13,796 bases of DNA from an uncultured Clostridia bacterium (GTDB lineage Bacteria; Bacillota; Clostridia; TANB77; CAG-508), in contig CANQKB010000035.1 in NCBI GenBank assembly GCA_947624405.1, forward strand, positions 1 to 13,796, given 5' to 3'. Under the pieces are notes generated by a model. The model ran no database searches, was not told where the DNA came from, and saw only the letters and a list, made by a program, of their open reading frames with translations. This document shows, one piece after another, positions 6,929 through 13,796 of the stretch (positions are counted from its first letter, which is position 1; every line of letters starts with the position of its first letter). The position numbers and the translations under genes are program-made.

Positions 6929-8209
6929 TTAATTTTTTTCAAATTTTACTTCACCTGATACAATTGTATAAACAACTTCTCCTTTTAGTTTTTTTCCAAT
7001 GAATGGTGTATTTTTTGATTTTGATACTATCATTTCTTTTGTGTATGTATATTCTTTTTCAGGATTAAAGATTGTTAAATCTGCAATTGCATTTTCTTTT
7101 ATTTCGCCTCTTTCCTTTAATCCTAATAGTTTTGCCGGATTATATGACATTAATCTTACCATATCTAAATATGTTAAGTGGTCTTTGTCTATTAATTCTG
7201 TAATTGTAGCTGATAATGCTGTTTCAAAACCTATTATTCCGTTTGGGGCATGACTTAAATCTTTTTCTTTTTCTTCTGCTGAGTGTGGTGCGTGATCTGT
7301 AATTATTGCATCTATTGTACCATCTTTTAGTCCTTTTATTATTGCTTGTCTATCTATTTCTTTTCTAAGTGGTGGATTCATTTTTGCATTTGTTCCACTT
7401 ATCTTTACTTCTTCTTCTGTAAAGAAGTAATAATGTGGACATGTTTCACATGAAACTTTTACATTTCTTTTTTTTGCCGATCTAATCATATTAACTGATG
7501 TTTCAGTACTTATATGACATATATGTGTATGTAAATTGTTTGTTTCTGCTATAACAATATCTCTTGATGCCATTATTTCTTCTGCTTCTGGAAGTACTCC
7601 TTCTACTCCAAGTTCTTCTGCTACTTTTCCAGCATTTATAGCTCCTGCTGATACTGATTTTTCTTCACAATGTTCTGATATGAAACTTCCTATTTCATTT
7701 GCTTCGAACATTGCTTCTCTTATCATTCTTGCATTTTCAACTGGCATTCCATCATCTGAAAATGCTATTGCTCCTGCTTTTTTTAGTTCTTCAAAGTTGA
7801 CAAGTTCTTCTCCTTTTTCCCCTTTTGTTACACTTGCAAATGGAAATATATTACATAGATTTACTTCTTTTCCTTTTCTTATTATCCATTCTAATGTTTC
7901 TACATTATCTGGTGTAGGTTTTGTATTAGGCATTGGACAAATCGTTGTAAATCCTCCTTTTACTGCACTTTTTGCTCCTGTTTCTATCGTTTCTTTGTAT
8001 TCAAATCCTGGCTCTCTTAAATGACAGTGCATATCTATCATTCCTGGCATTATATATAATCCTGTACAGTCAATTTCTCTGTCTGCTGTTTCTTTTATAT
8101 TTTTTTCTATTTTCACTATTTTTCCGTTTTCTATTTTTAAGTCCATTTTTTCATTCGTGCTACTTGCATAGTCTAATATTGTTCCATTTTTTAACAATAT
8201 ACTTGCCAT
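6929..8209 (-). CDS. pyrC: Dihydroorotase, class I
   Basis: Closes carbamoyl-aspartate to dihydroorotate, the third step of UMP synthesis. The 426 residues match class I enzymes of Firmicutes. Metal and substrate motifs are visible: DMHCHLREPG (59-68) with His61 and His63, an Asp pair in FSDDG (150-154), where this class uses Asp in place of the carboxylated lysine, His180 in SEHCEE, His232 in CHIST, and Asp305 in TDHAPHS. AAGGAGG lies before the ATG. It is the first gene of the minus-strand pyrimidine cluster and faces away from the pyrE-like gene across a 181-bp region with two good promoters. Very confident call. Confidence 0.96.
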   Translation of the reverse strand: MASILLKNGTILDYASSTNEKMDLKIENGKIVKIEKNIKETADREIDCTGLYIMPGMIDMHCHLREPGFEYKETIETGAKSAVKGGFTTICPMPNTKPTPDNVETLEWIIRKGKEVNLCNIFPFASVTKGEKGEELVNFEELKKAGAIAFSDDGMPVENARMIREAMFEANEIGSFISEHCEEKSVSAGAINAGKVAEELGVEGVLPEAEEIMASRDIVIAETNNLHTHICHISTETSVNMIRSAKKRNVKVSCETCPHYYFFTEEEVKISGTNAKMNPPLRKEIDRQAIIKGLKDGTIDAIITDHAPHSAEEKEKDLSHAPNGIIGFETALSATITELIDKDHLTYLDMVRLMSYNPAKLLGLKERGEIKENAIADLTIFNPEKEYTYTKEMIVSKSKNTPFIGKKLKGEVVYTIVSGEVKFEKN

Positions 8210-8235
8210 TTGAATCCTCCTTATTTATTTTTAAT

Positions 8236-8265
8236 GCTATGTTTTATTTTTATGTACAACACAGC
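8236..8265 (-). promoter_or_regulatory. Hairpin at the 5' end of the pyrC transcript
   Basis: Minus-strand GCTGTGTT (8265-8258) pairs with AACATAGC (8243-8236), eight pairs including one G-U, around a 14-base loop. It begins at or within a base or two of the predicted transcription start. It leaves the ribosome binding site free, so a role in mRNA stability or start-dependent control is possible but unproven. Confidence 0.35.
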
Positions 8266-8271
8266 TATTTA

Positions 8272-8300
8272 ATAATACCATTTTTTTGTAAATTTTTCAA
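8272..8300 (-). promoter_or_regulatory. Promoter of the pyrC operon
   Basis: A -35 TTGAAA (8300-8295), 17-bp spacer and -10 TATTAT (8277-8272), with TGG just upstream of the -10. Transcription would start near 8265, giving a leader of about 55 bases. Confidence 0.7.
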
Positions 8301-8329
8301 GTCTGCTTTGTGTTTTTTTGTATTTTTCC

Positions 8330-8358
8330 TTGACTTTATGCTTTTTTTTAGGTATTAT
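8330..8358 (+). promoter_or_regulatory. Promoter of the pyrE-like gene
   Basis: A -35 TTGACT (8330-8335), 17-bp spacer and -10 TATTAT (8353-8358). Transcription would begin near 8365, only about 26 bases before the ATG, with AGGAGG at 8375-8380. The 29 bases between this -35 and that of pyrC are the only shared upstream DNA, and I see no clear palindromic operator there. Confidence 0.65.
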
Positions 8359-8390
8359 TATATAGAATATAGATAGGAGGTAATGCCCGT

Positions 8391-9248
8391 ATGAGTAATT
8401 TAATCTCATATTTGTTTGAAACAAATGCGTTTAAGGTTTGCCCTAATAACAAACCTTTTTGGTATACTTCAGGAAAAATAGGTCCATATTTTATTAATAC
8501 TCATTTTCTTTACGGAAGTGAAGAAAGTGCTGTGGATCTTTTAAGTTTTATTGATATTGAAAAAGAGCATAAATTAGAAATTTCTAAAAAAGTACTTGAT
8601 AAATGTTTGGCTCAATATAATTCTAATCACATTTATAAAGAGGTTATTGATGAGCTTGTTGCTTATGTAAAAAATAACATAAATGTTGATGAAATTGACT
8701 ACGTTTCTGGTGGAGAAAGAAGGGATTGGTTTTTTGCAAACATTGTTGCCTATCTTTTAAAGAAACCTTTTATAACTATTTTTAAGGATTTATCTTGCAC
8801 TATTAGTTCTCCTGATTTTACAAATGTCGTTTCTTCTAAGAATTTAGAGGGAAAAAAGGTTTTACATATAGCTGATTTAGTAACTGAAGCTTCAAGTTAT
8901 GTACGTGCTTGGATTCCTGCTATTCAATCTCTTGGTGCTGAAATTGTTTGGAGTGTCGTTGTTGTTGATAGGAAACAAGGTGGAAATGATAGACTTAATT
9001 CTCTTGGAATTAATGCTCATGCTTTACTTGCTATTGAACCTGATATGTTTAAAAAGGCTTTGAATATGGGTATTATTACTAATGAGCAATGTGAAATGCT
9101 TAATAAGTTCTATGAGGCTCCTGATGAGACTATGAGACAGTTTTTGATTGATCATCCTGAGTTTTTAGAAAATTCTCTTCATGCTGATGAAAAGTCTGTT
9201 GTTAGAGCAAGGCTTTGTATTGAGAGTAATTTATATGGTTTAAATTAA
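8391..9248 (+). CDS. pyrE: Long divergent orotate phosphoribosyltransferase-like protein
   Basis: Probably transfers ribose phosphate from PRPP to orotate, giving OMP. At 285 residues it is clearly longer than ordinary PyrE (about 180-220). The N-terminus (FKVCPNNKPFWYTSGKIGPY) has the family's 'S/TSG...Y' layout; SGGERRDWFF (106-115) and KPFITIFKD (125-133) mark the PRTase core; VVVVDRKQGG and LGINAHALL match the late OPRTase segments. Two oddities: a helical, charged insertion of roughly 50 residues (about 43-100) and a PRPP loop reading HIADLVTEASS (159-169) instead of the usual V-D-D-x-x-T-x-G-T/G-S. A C-terminal extension (about 225-285) is also present. Its placement beside pyrC and the lack of another pyrE here support the role; the gene symbol is provisional. 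Confidence 0.75.
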   Translation: MSNLISYLFETNAFKVCPNNKPFWYTSGKIGPYFINTHFLYGSEESAVDLLSFIDIEKEHKLEISKKVLDKCLAQYNSNHIYKEVIDELVAYVKNNINVDEIDYVSGGERRDWFFANIVAYLLKKPFITIFKDLSCTISSPDFTNVVSSKNLEGKKVLHIADLVTEASSYVRAWIPAIQSLGAEIVWSVVVVDRKQGGNDRLNSLGINAHALLAIEPDMFKKALNMGIITNEQCEMLNKFYEAPDETMRQFLIDHPEFLENSLHADEKSVVRARLCIESNLYGLN

Positions 9249-9254
9249 TTTTTT

Positions 9255-9278
9255 GAGATTACCTTTTTGGGTAATCTC
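9255..9278 (+). terminator. Intrinsic terminator of the pyrE-like gene
   Basis: GAGATTACC (9255-9263) pairs perfectly with GGTAATCTC (9270-9278) around a six-base loop, followed by TTTTATTGTATTTTTTT. It starts six bases after the stop codon. The other strand lacks a T-run, so it serves the plus strand only. Confidence 0.88.
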
Positions 9279-9293
9279 TTTTATTGTATTTTT

Positions 9294-10427
9294 TTACCGT
9301 AGTTTTACTTCTACTCCAAATGTTTTTCTATTTCTTGTTATTGTTAGTCTCACTATGTCTCCTACATTTTTTGTATAAATATATTTTCTGAGGTCTGTTA
9401 CTTTATTTATTTCTACATCATCTATCATTGTTATTATATCTCCTTTTAGTATTCCTTTTTTATATGTTTCTGTGTCTTTTTTTACTGATACAACATATAT
9501 GCCTGAATTAAATTCTAAATCTTCATCTAAATACTGTATTACTTCTTTATCATATGCATAGATTCCTAGTGATGCTTCTGTAAAATTATCATCTTTCTTT
9601 ATTTTTTCTATTATTGGCTTTACTATATTTATTGGTATTGAAAATCCTATTCCTTCTGCTTCTTCTATTTTTACTGTGTTTATTCCTATTACTTGCCCAG
9701 AGGAGTTTATTAACGGTCCTCCACTATTTCCACTATTTATTGTAGCATCAGTTTGTATTAAGTCTTCCATATATGAGTAATTTTCATCCTCTTTTAGTTT
9801 TATTGTTCTATTTACTGCACTTATTATTCCTGATGTTACTGTTCTTTCAAATTCTAATCCTATTGGATTTCCTATTGCATAAACTATATTTCCTATTTTT
9901 ATACTTTCTGAATCTCCAAGCTTTATTGGCGTTAATCCTAATCTTTCAATTTTTACTATGCTTAAATCTATATCACTGTCTGACCACATGACTGTTCCTT
10001 GGTATTCTTTTGAATCTCCTTCTATTGAAATATAGCATTTGCTATATTTAGCTCCACTTACATGTTCATTTGTAAGAATGTATCCATCTTCAGATACTAT
10101 TATTCCACTTCCTAATGATAACATTTTTTCTGAGTTTATACTGAATATTCCTGTATCATTTGTTGTTATTTTTGATATTCCAACTACACTTTTTGATACA
10201 TTTTCTAACATTTCACTTGTTTCGTTTGTTTCTGGATCTATTACTACTTCTTCTGCTACTTTTTCTGCAGTATATGTTTGATATGGCTTTACATCTATGT
10301 TTATGTACATATCATATAGCACTATTGTTGCCGTGGCTATTGCAAATATGAAGATAGTTTCCCATATGAACCATGTGAATACATTTTCCTTTTTTTCTTT
10401 TTTTTCATATTTATTATATTTCTTCAA
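9294..10427 (-). CDS. htrA: HtrA/DegP-type membrane-anchored serine protease with PDZ domain
   Basis: A cell-surface protease/chaperone that degrades misfolded exported proteins. Order, numbered from the longer ATG form: Lys-rich cytoplasmic start, one membrane segment (about 28-50), a linker, a trypsin-like domain and a PDZ domain (about 296-386). The catalytic triad is visible: His133 in TNEHV, Asp165 in DSDIDLSIV, Ser246 in NSGNSGGPL. A PDZ binding loop and strand appear as YKKGILKGDIITMIDDVEI. Start choice: the ATG at 10460 has no ribosome binding site, while TTG at 10427 has AAAGGAAGG seven bases upstream; the TTG start gives 377 residues and is preferred here, though not certain. No obvious terminator follows; the gene stops just beyond the convergent pyrE-like terminator. 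Confident family call. Confidence 0.92.
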   Translation of the reverse strand: MKKYNKYEKKEKKENVFTWFIWETIFIFAIATATIVLYDMYINIDVKPYQTYTAEKVAEEVVIDPETNETSEMLENVSKSVVGISKITTNDTGIFSINSEKMLSLGSGIIVSEDGYILTNEHVSGAKYSKCYISIEGDSKEYQGTVMWSDSDIDLSIVKIERLGLTPIKLGDSESIKIGNIVYAIGNPIGLEFERTVTSGIISAVNRTIKLKEDENYSYMEDLIQTDATINSGNSGGPLINSSGQVIGINTVKIEEAEGIGFSIPINIVKPIIEKIKKDDNFTEASLGIYAYDKEVIQYLDEDLEFNSGIYVVSVKKDTETYKKGILKGDIITMIDDVEINKVTDLRKYIYTKNVGDIVRLTITRNRKTFGVEVKLR

Positions 10428-10460
10428 TTTTATTCCTTCCTTTGTTTTCATCTTTCCCAT

Positions 10461-10627
10461 TTTATTTGTAAGTTATGCAATAAGTTTTTGGAATAATGAA
10501 AAAACATTTTCTGAATAATCTTGATTTATATAATTTCATATGAAAGTATTTACTTTATTTACTTGAATCATATTTGTTATATTTTTAAGTAGCATTAAAA
10601 TATCCGAAATTTTAAAATGTAAATTTC
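10461..10627. other. Intergenic region upstream of htrA and the tRNA promoter
   Basis: AT-rich gap that should hold the htrA promoter, but no minus-strand -35/-10 pair stands out. The one ordered feature is the perfect 12-bp palindrome TTTCATATGAAA at 10534-10545, a possible operator; in DNA this AT-rich it may be chance. Confidence 0.25.
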
Positions 10628-10656
10628 TTGACATTTATGGAAATTTGTATTACAAT
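10628..10656 (+). promoter_or_regulatory. Consensus promoter of tRNA-Lys
   Basis: A perfect -35 TTGACA (10628-10633), 17-bp spacer and -10 TACAAT (10651-10656). Transcription would start near 10663, about 17 bases before the tRNA. Confidence 0.8.
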
Positions 10657-10679
10657 AGATAAGGTTGATATATTTATAT

Positions 10680-10755
10680 GCGCCATTAGCTCAGTTGGTA
10701 GAGCAGTTGACTCTTAATCAAATGGTCGGAGGTTCGACTCCTCTATGGCGCACCA
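10680..10755 (+). tRNA. tRNA-Lys (anticodon CTT)
   Basis: A 76-base cloverleaf with encoded CCA end (10753-10755). The acceptor stem GCGCCAT pairs with ATGGCGC, the D arm is GCTC/GAGC, and the anticodon loop CTCTTAA carries CTT at 10713-10715. The T arm is GGAGG/CCTCT-type with the TTCGACT loop. The anticodon stem has a G-A mismatch at its top (position 27/43), where related lysine tRNAs have G-U. Reads AAG; single-gene transcript with its own promoter and terminator. Confidence 0.95.
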
Positions 10756-10790
10756 ATAACAAATTTGTTCGAACTTATATAACAGATAAA

Positions 10791-10825
10791 AACAAATATC
10801 ATTCTTTTTCAGAATGATATTTGTT
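10791..10825. terminator. Strong two-way terminator between tRNA-Lys and the accessory operon
   Basis: A perfect 15-bp stem (10791-10805 with 10811-10825) around a five-base loop, followed on the plus strand by TTTTC and on the minus strand by TTTATCTG after the T-ended stem. It lies 35 bases after the tRNA and 22 bases beyond the stop of the minus-strand gene, so it can end both transcripts. Confidence 0.88.
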
Positions 10826-10847
10826 TTTTCTATCCTCAAACTTTATT

Positions 10848-11366
10848 TTATTCTATTATATTACAAAAGCATTTTAAATTTAGTTCATTTTTTTCTTCTT
10901 CAATTATGGCTATTATCATTTTATTTTTATACTTATTTTTATCTTGTAAATAATTATCTATTTCTGCTGTAAAACAAAAATCTTTTATTGTTAGTTGCTC
11001 TATATTATTTTCTTTTTTAAATATAATTGAAACTTGTTTTAACTCATCTATATCACTATCTTCTATATTTGAAATTTGTATATCAATTATTTTTCCTTTT
11101 ATTTTTTGAATTTTTTTTTTATTAAATATGTTGCTGTTTAATAATTTATCTACGACTTCTTTATCTGTAATAACATTATTTACTAAATTAATTAATTCTT
11201 CATACAATTCATACTTTATAAAAAGCTTTTGTACTGCTGAATTTTCTATTTCTTCTGGACTTCCATAACCAACATATCTATCAAATACATCGTCCTTAGT
11301 CCATTCTTCTATTGATTTATTTTTTATTCTTTGTTCAACTTGTTCATAAGTTATTGCATTTTTCAT
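10848..11366 (-). CDS. Unrecognised small protein, last gene of the accessory operon
   Basis: A 172-residue, highly charged, probably cytoplasmic protein I do not recognise. There is no signal peptide or membrane segment. The first half (to about residue 85) looks helical, with YEQVEQRIKNKSIEEWTKDD, a GYGSPEEIE turn and YELYEELINLVNNVI; the second half looks like beta strands separated by acidic turns (KIKGKIIDIQISNIEDSDID onward), ending NLKCFCNIIE. AAGGAG lies before the ATG. It follows the PD-(D/E)XK-like gene by 38 bases and is the third gene of a three-gene operon. Its position suggests a partner or accessory factor for the two enzyme-like proteins, but this is only inference from context. 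Confidence 0.6.
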   Translation of the reverse strand: MKNAITYEQVEQRIKNKSIEEWTKDDVFDRYVGYGSPEEIENSAVQKLFIKYELYEELINLVNNVITDKEVVDKLLNSNIFNKKKIQKIKGKIIDIQISNIEDSDIDELKQVSIIFKKENNIEQLTIKDFCFTAEIDNYLQDKNKYKNKMIIAIIEEEKNELNLKCFCNIIE

Positions 11367-11404
11367 ATTTTTCTCCTTGTTAATAATTGTAATAATATTA
11401 ATTT

Positions 11405-12418
11405 TTAATTTGCAATTTCATGACAGTCTATCTTTTCTACTTCATTAATATCATAAATTAAGAAATCAAAATTAATTCCAAATTTATTCGTATCTAAAAG
11501 CATTTTTAATTCTTTTTGCCACTCTTTTATAACATGGTATATATCTTGTCCTAAAAGAAATATAGCATTAATTCCTTTTATTTTTTCACTTTGAACATAG
11601 TCATATAATTTTTCATATCCTCTACAATTGTCATTATTTTTTATATGTATTAAATCTTTGTTGCATAGTATTTCGTTAGCATATACAGCATAGAAAAATA
11701 ATTCTGATATAACTCCTAAATGGCTATTTTCCTTATTCTTTTTTAATTCAAATATACAAAGATTCCCTAGTGTATCAATTCCCCATATATCATACATTCC
11801 AGTTGTAAAGACACGTTTTGATTCGCTTACTTTTTCGTTATATCCTACATTGAATAATCCATTAGGTAATTGATTATATGCAAATAATAATTCACTATTT
11901 GGATATAATGTATGATATAGTTTTTTTAAATATTTATTTCCTTTTTCTGTCCTTGCTAATTTATTTTCTATTTGATGTTCCTCTCCTTTATTGGGATTAA
12001 ATCCTGCTTTAGATTCTGGAACATTATTACTAAGTTTTTTATTGATAAATGCTTCATTTAATAATTGCTCAAAAAAATTAATTTCAACTATATTATTATT
12101 AGATATTTTTACCCAATTTGGAAAAGCTTCTTTAAATTTAATTAGCCTATATAAAAATCTTGAATAAATACTACTTTCCAAAGATAAATCACCAAAACGT
12201 GCATCCCATTTTTCGTATTTAGTATATTCTATAATAACATTTATACTTGGATTTATACACTTATACATAATAGCTAAAGCTTCAAAATTTGCCATATCTG
12301 TTTGCATATTTTCGGTGGGTTTTTTTATTACTATTTTTACAGTATCTTTATTCTCTTCTATTTCAACATATTTAGAATGTGGTATATCACTTATTTTTTT
12401 ATATTTCTTTTCTTCCAT
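11405..12418 (-). CDS. Putative PD-(D/E)XK nuclease-like protein
   Basis: A 337-residue soluble protein (numbering here from the preferred ATG plus two). Around residues 208-250 it reads TTGMYDIWGIDTLGNLCIFELKKNK followed by a helix beginning HLGVISELFFYAVYANE; the Asp212, then Glu226-x-Lys228 on a beta strand, then a helix, is the layout of the PD-(D/E)XK nuclease core used by many restriction and repair enzymes. The N-terminal 130 residues include an uncharacterised helical part with IEYTKYEKWDARFGDLSLES. Family membership is inferred from this motif only. The frame opens at a TTG (12424), but AAGGAG is only three bases from it and nine from the ATG at 12418, which is preferred. It starts 13 bases after the metallo-hydrolase stop, so the two are cotranscribed. 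Substrate and role unknown. Confidence 0.65.
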   Translation of the reverse strand: MEEKKYKKISDIPHSKYVEIEENKDTVKIVIKKPTENMQTDMANFEALAIMYKCINPSINVIIEYTKYEKWDARFGDLSLESSIYSRFLYRLIKFKEAFPNWVKISNNNIVEINFFEQLLNEAFINKKLSNNVPESKAGFNPNKGEEHQIENKLARTEKGNKYLKKLYHTLYPNSELLFAYNQLPNGLFNVGYNEKVSESKRVFTTGMYDIWGIDTLGNLCIFELKKNKENSHLGVISELFFYAVYANEILCNKDLIHIKNNDNCRGYEKLYDYVQSEKIKGINAIFLLGQDIYHVIKEWQKELKMLLDTNKFGINFDFLIYDINEVEKIDCHEIAN

Positions 12419-12431
12419 ATTCAATTTCTCC

Positions 12432-13643
12432 TTATTTTACTATAAATTCTTCTCCATCTTCTAATATAACTGCTTTATTAGTTAATTCTTTAATTTTTTC
12501 TTTATCTTCTGTATGTATAGGTATTACATATTTTGGATTAGTAATATTAATAACTTCTTTAATTGCTTCTGGAGTTGCATGTCCACTTGTGTGTAAATTG
12601 ATATATTTTTTAGGGACGAAATCTTGGATTCTTTTATAATCTTCATTTAATCCTTTCAAATATCCTTGCCATTCAGAATATATAAAAGCATTATTTTCAA
12701 ACATGTTTAAGAATTTTGCAAATTTTGCATTTGCTCTTACTAACATTACAAAACCATATTTTTTCATTTTTTCTAACATATTAGGTGCATAGCAATAAAC
12801 TTTGGTCTCCTTAATGTTGTTAGGATCATTAAATTTATATAAGTTACTTCTTGAAACTGTATTAATATATTCTAAAATTTCAAATTGGTAGTCGTCACAA
12901 ATAAACATTTTGTGACTTTTTAATGTTGCTTTGTGAATAGCTGCTATTCTATCTATATTGGTACTACTGCATAATACAAAATTATATTTATTTTCATTAA
13001 AAATTTTTTCAGCCTTTTTTTGTAACTCGAATTCTGTTAATATTTTACTGTTATCTCTCGTTAATGTTGTTCCTTCACAAATTAAGCAATCCACTTTTCC
13101 TACATATTTTTTAACTGCTTCTAAAACTGCTTTGCCTCTTTGTCCATGTATTCTAAAATCTCCTGTATGTAAAACTTTTTTTTCATCAACTTCAATTAAA
13201 AACATATAGCTATCAAAAGCTGAATGGTCAACAGCAATAGGATTAATTTTTATATCATCGATTATTATTTTATCTTTAATATTAAAAGTTCTAAATTTTG
13301 ATATTCTTTTTAAATCTTCTTCTTCCACAAGATTAGCTTTACTAAGTCTAGTTTGCACTATATTATAAATTTCTTTTGAAATTTCTCCAATATAAATTGG
13401 TATATCAGGTAATATTTTATTATATAATCCTATATGATCTCCATGATAATGAGTTATAAATATTGCTTTATAATTTGGAACTCCTTTTGTCAAACCTTCT
13501 AATTCAATTTCTGGTTTTTTTCTACCTTCTGAATCTGGTAAATTAGCACCAATATCTATAATTATTTTAGTTCCTTTATTTGATTCTATTTCAGTAATAC
13601 AACCTCCTATCTGATTAGTTCCTCTATCAATTTTTATTTGCAA
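12432..13643 (-). CDS. Beta-CASP / RNase J-like metallo-beta-lactamase-fold hydrolase
   Basis: A likely metal-dependent nuclease, about 403 residues. Numbering from an upstream GTG: motif 2 is THYHGDHIG (67-75), with His68, His70, Asp72 and His73 as zinc ligands; His143 in VDHSAFDS; Asp165 in HTGDFRIHG. Downstream there is Glu193 (LICEGTT), HTSGHA (354-359) with His358, and IPIHTE (377-382) with His380, matching the late beta-CASP and RNase J-like motifs for nucleic acid substrates. It is shorter than RNase J (about 550) and lacks the C-terminal domain, so it is not the housekeeping enzyme. The true start is probably TTG 13643, eight bases after GGAGG; the GTG at 13652 overlaps the binding site. 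First gene of the operon. Fold call confident; substrate and role unknown. Confidence 0.82.
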   Translation of the reverse strand: MQIKIDRGTNQIGGCITEIESNKGTKIIIDIGANLPDSEGRKKPEIELEGLTKGVPNYKAIFITHYHGDHIGLYNKILPDIPIYIGEISKEIYNIVQTRLSKANLVEEEDLKRISKFRTFNIKDKIIIDDIKINPIAVDHSAFDSYMFLIEVDEKKVLHTGDFRIHGQRGKAVLEAVKKYVGKVDCLICEGTTLTRDNSKILTEFELQKKAEKIFNENKYNFVLCSSTNIDRIAAIHKATLKSHKMFICDDYQFEILEYINTVSRSNLYKFNDPNNIKETKVYCYAPNMLEKMKKYGFVMLVRANAKFAKFLNMFENNAFIYSEWQGYLKGLNEDYKRIQDFVPKKYINLHTSGHATPEAIKEVINITNPKYVIPIHTEDKEKIKELTNKAVILEDGEEFIVK

Positions 13644-13679
13644 TAAATACACCTCCTTTTTTCTAATATAATTTTGTAA

Positions 13680-13708
13680 AGTATATCATTTTTTTTATTT
13701 TTTTTCAA
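13680..13708 (-). promoter_or_regulatory. Promoter of the accessory three-gene operon
   Basis: A -35 TTGAAA (13708-13703), 17-bp spacer and -10 TATACT (13685-13680). Transcription would start near 13673, about 30 bases before the TTG start, with AAGGAGG in between. Confidence 0.7.
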
Positions 13709-13725
13709 TAAATTTGTTCATGAAT

Positions 13726-13764
13726 TTTTTCGTTTGTGCCACTTTTTTGATTTCAGACGAAAAA
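13726..13764. repeat. Imperfect inverted repeat upstream of the accessory operon
   Basis: TTTTTCGTTTG (13726-13736) and CAGACGAAAAA (13754-13764) pair over 11 positions with one mismatch that is G-U compatible, separated by 17 bases. It lies just upstream of the -35 box. It could be an operator, the end of an upstream gene's terminator, or chance in AT-rich DNA; the window ends 32 bases later. Confidence 0.35.
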
Positions 13765-13796
13765 TATTGCTAATATTATTATGTTAAGTTTGCTTT

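Noticed and set aside
10758..10776. Overlapping palindromes AACAAATTTGTT and GTTCGAAC just after the tRNA
   Set aside because: They lie between tRNA and its real terminator, and short A/T palindromes are expected by chance; no function can be supported.
10680..13643. tRNA-Lys as attachment site of an integrated element carrying the accessory operon
   Set aside because: No integrase gene and no second copy of the tRNA 3' end is seen in the window.
1..13796. CRISPR array, insertion sequence or transposase
   Set aside because: No regularly spaced repeats, terminal inverted repeats with a transposase, or recombinase motifs were found.

Overview
The window comes from a very AT-rich Gram-positive-type bacterium, most likely a Clostridia-like Firmicute. 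The signs are AAGGAGG-type ribosome binding sites, A/T-rich codons, 13 of 14 stop codons being TAA (one TAG, no TGA), a class 1B dihydroorotate dehydrogenase with a PyrK partner, and a membrane-anchored HtrA protease. The species cannot be named from this sequence.

Layout. (1) 1-2373: a divergent pair, a membrane-anchored DNA/RNA non-specific endonuclease (minus strand) and the DNA repair glycosylase Tag (plus strand), is followed by an unrecognised membrane-anchored protein and a two-way terminator. The two promoters of the divergent pair are mirror images about a perfect 18-bp palindrome, and the Tag mRNA looks leaderless. (2) 2374-8209, minus strand: a pyrimidine cluster, transcribed pyrC, a 161-bp structured gap, pyrF, pyrK, a radical SAM gene, pyrD and a short-chain dehydrogenase. 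From pyrF onward the genes are tightly packed (0-11 nt gaps). (3) 8391-9248, plus strand: a long, divergent orotate phosphoribosyltransferase-like gene facing away from pyrC, with its own promoter and terminator. (4) 9294-10427, minus strand: an HtrA/DegP-type serine protease. (5) 10628-10825: a tRNA-Lys(CTT) with a consensus promoter and a strong two-way terminator. (6) 10848-13643, minus strand: a compact three-gene operon with its own promoter, encoding a beta-CASP/RNase J-like metallo-hydrolase, a protein with a PD-(D/E)XK nuclease-like motif, and a small unknown protein. It looks like an accessory nucleic-acid-processing module.

How they work together. PyrC makes dihydroorotate, PyrD with PyrK oxidises it to orotate, the PyrE-like protein would attach ribose phosphate, and PyrF decarboxylates OMP to UMP. 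The first two pathway steps (carAB, pyrB) are not in the window. The radical SAM gene sits between the two genes for the dihydroorotate dehydrogenase subunits, so it is made with them, but its role is unknown. The best candidates for undescribed biology are the three-gene nuclease-like operon, the radical SAM insertion, the unusual PyrE-like protein, and the inverted-repeat region between pyrC and pyrF. All functional assignments are from motifs read by eye; no database search was possible.
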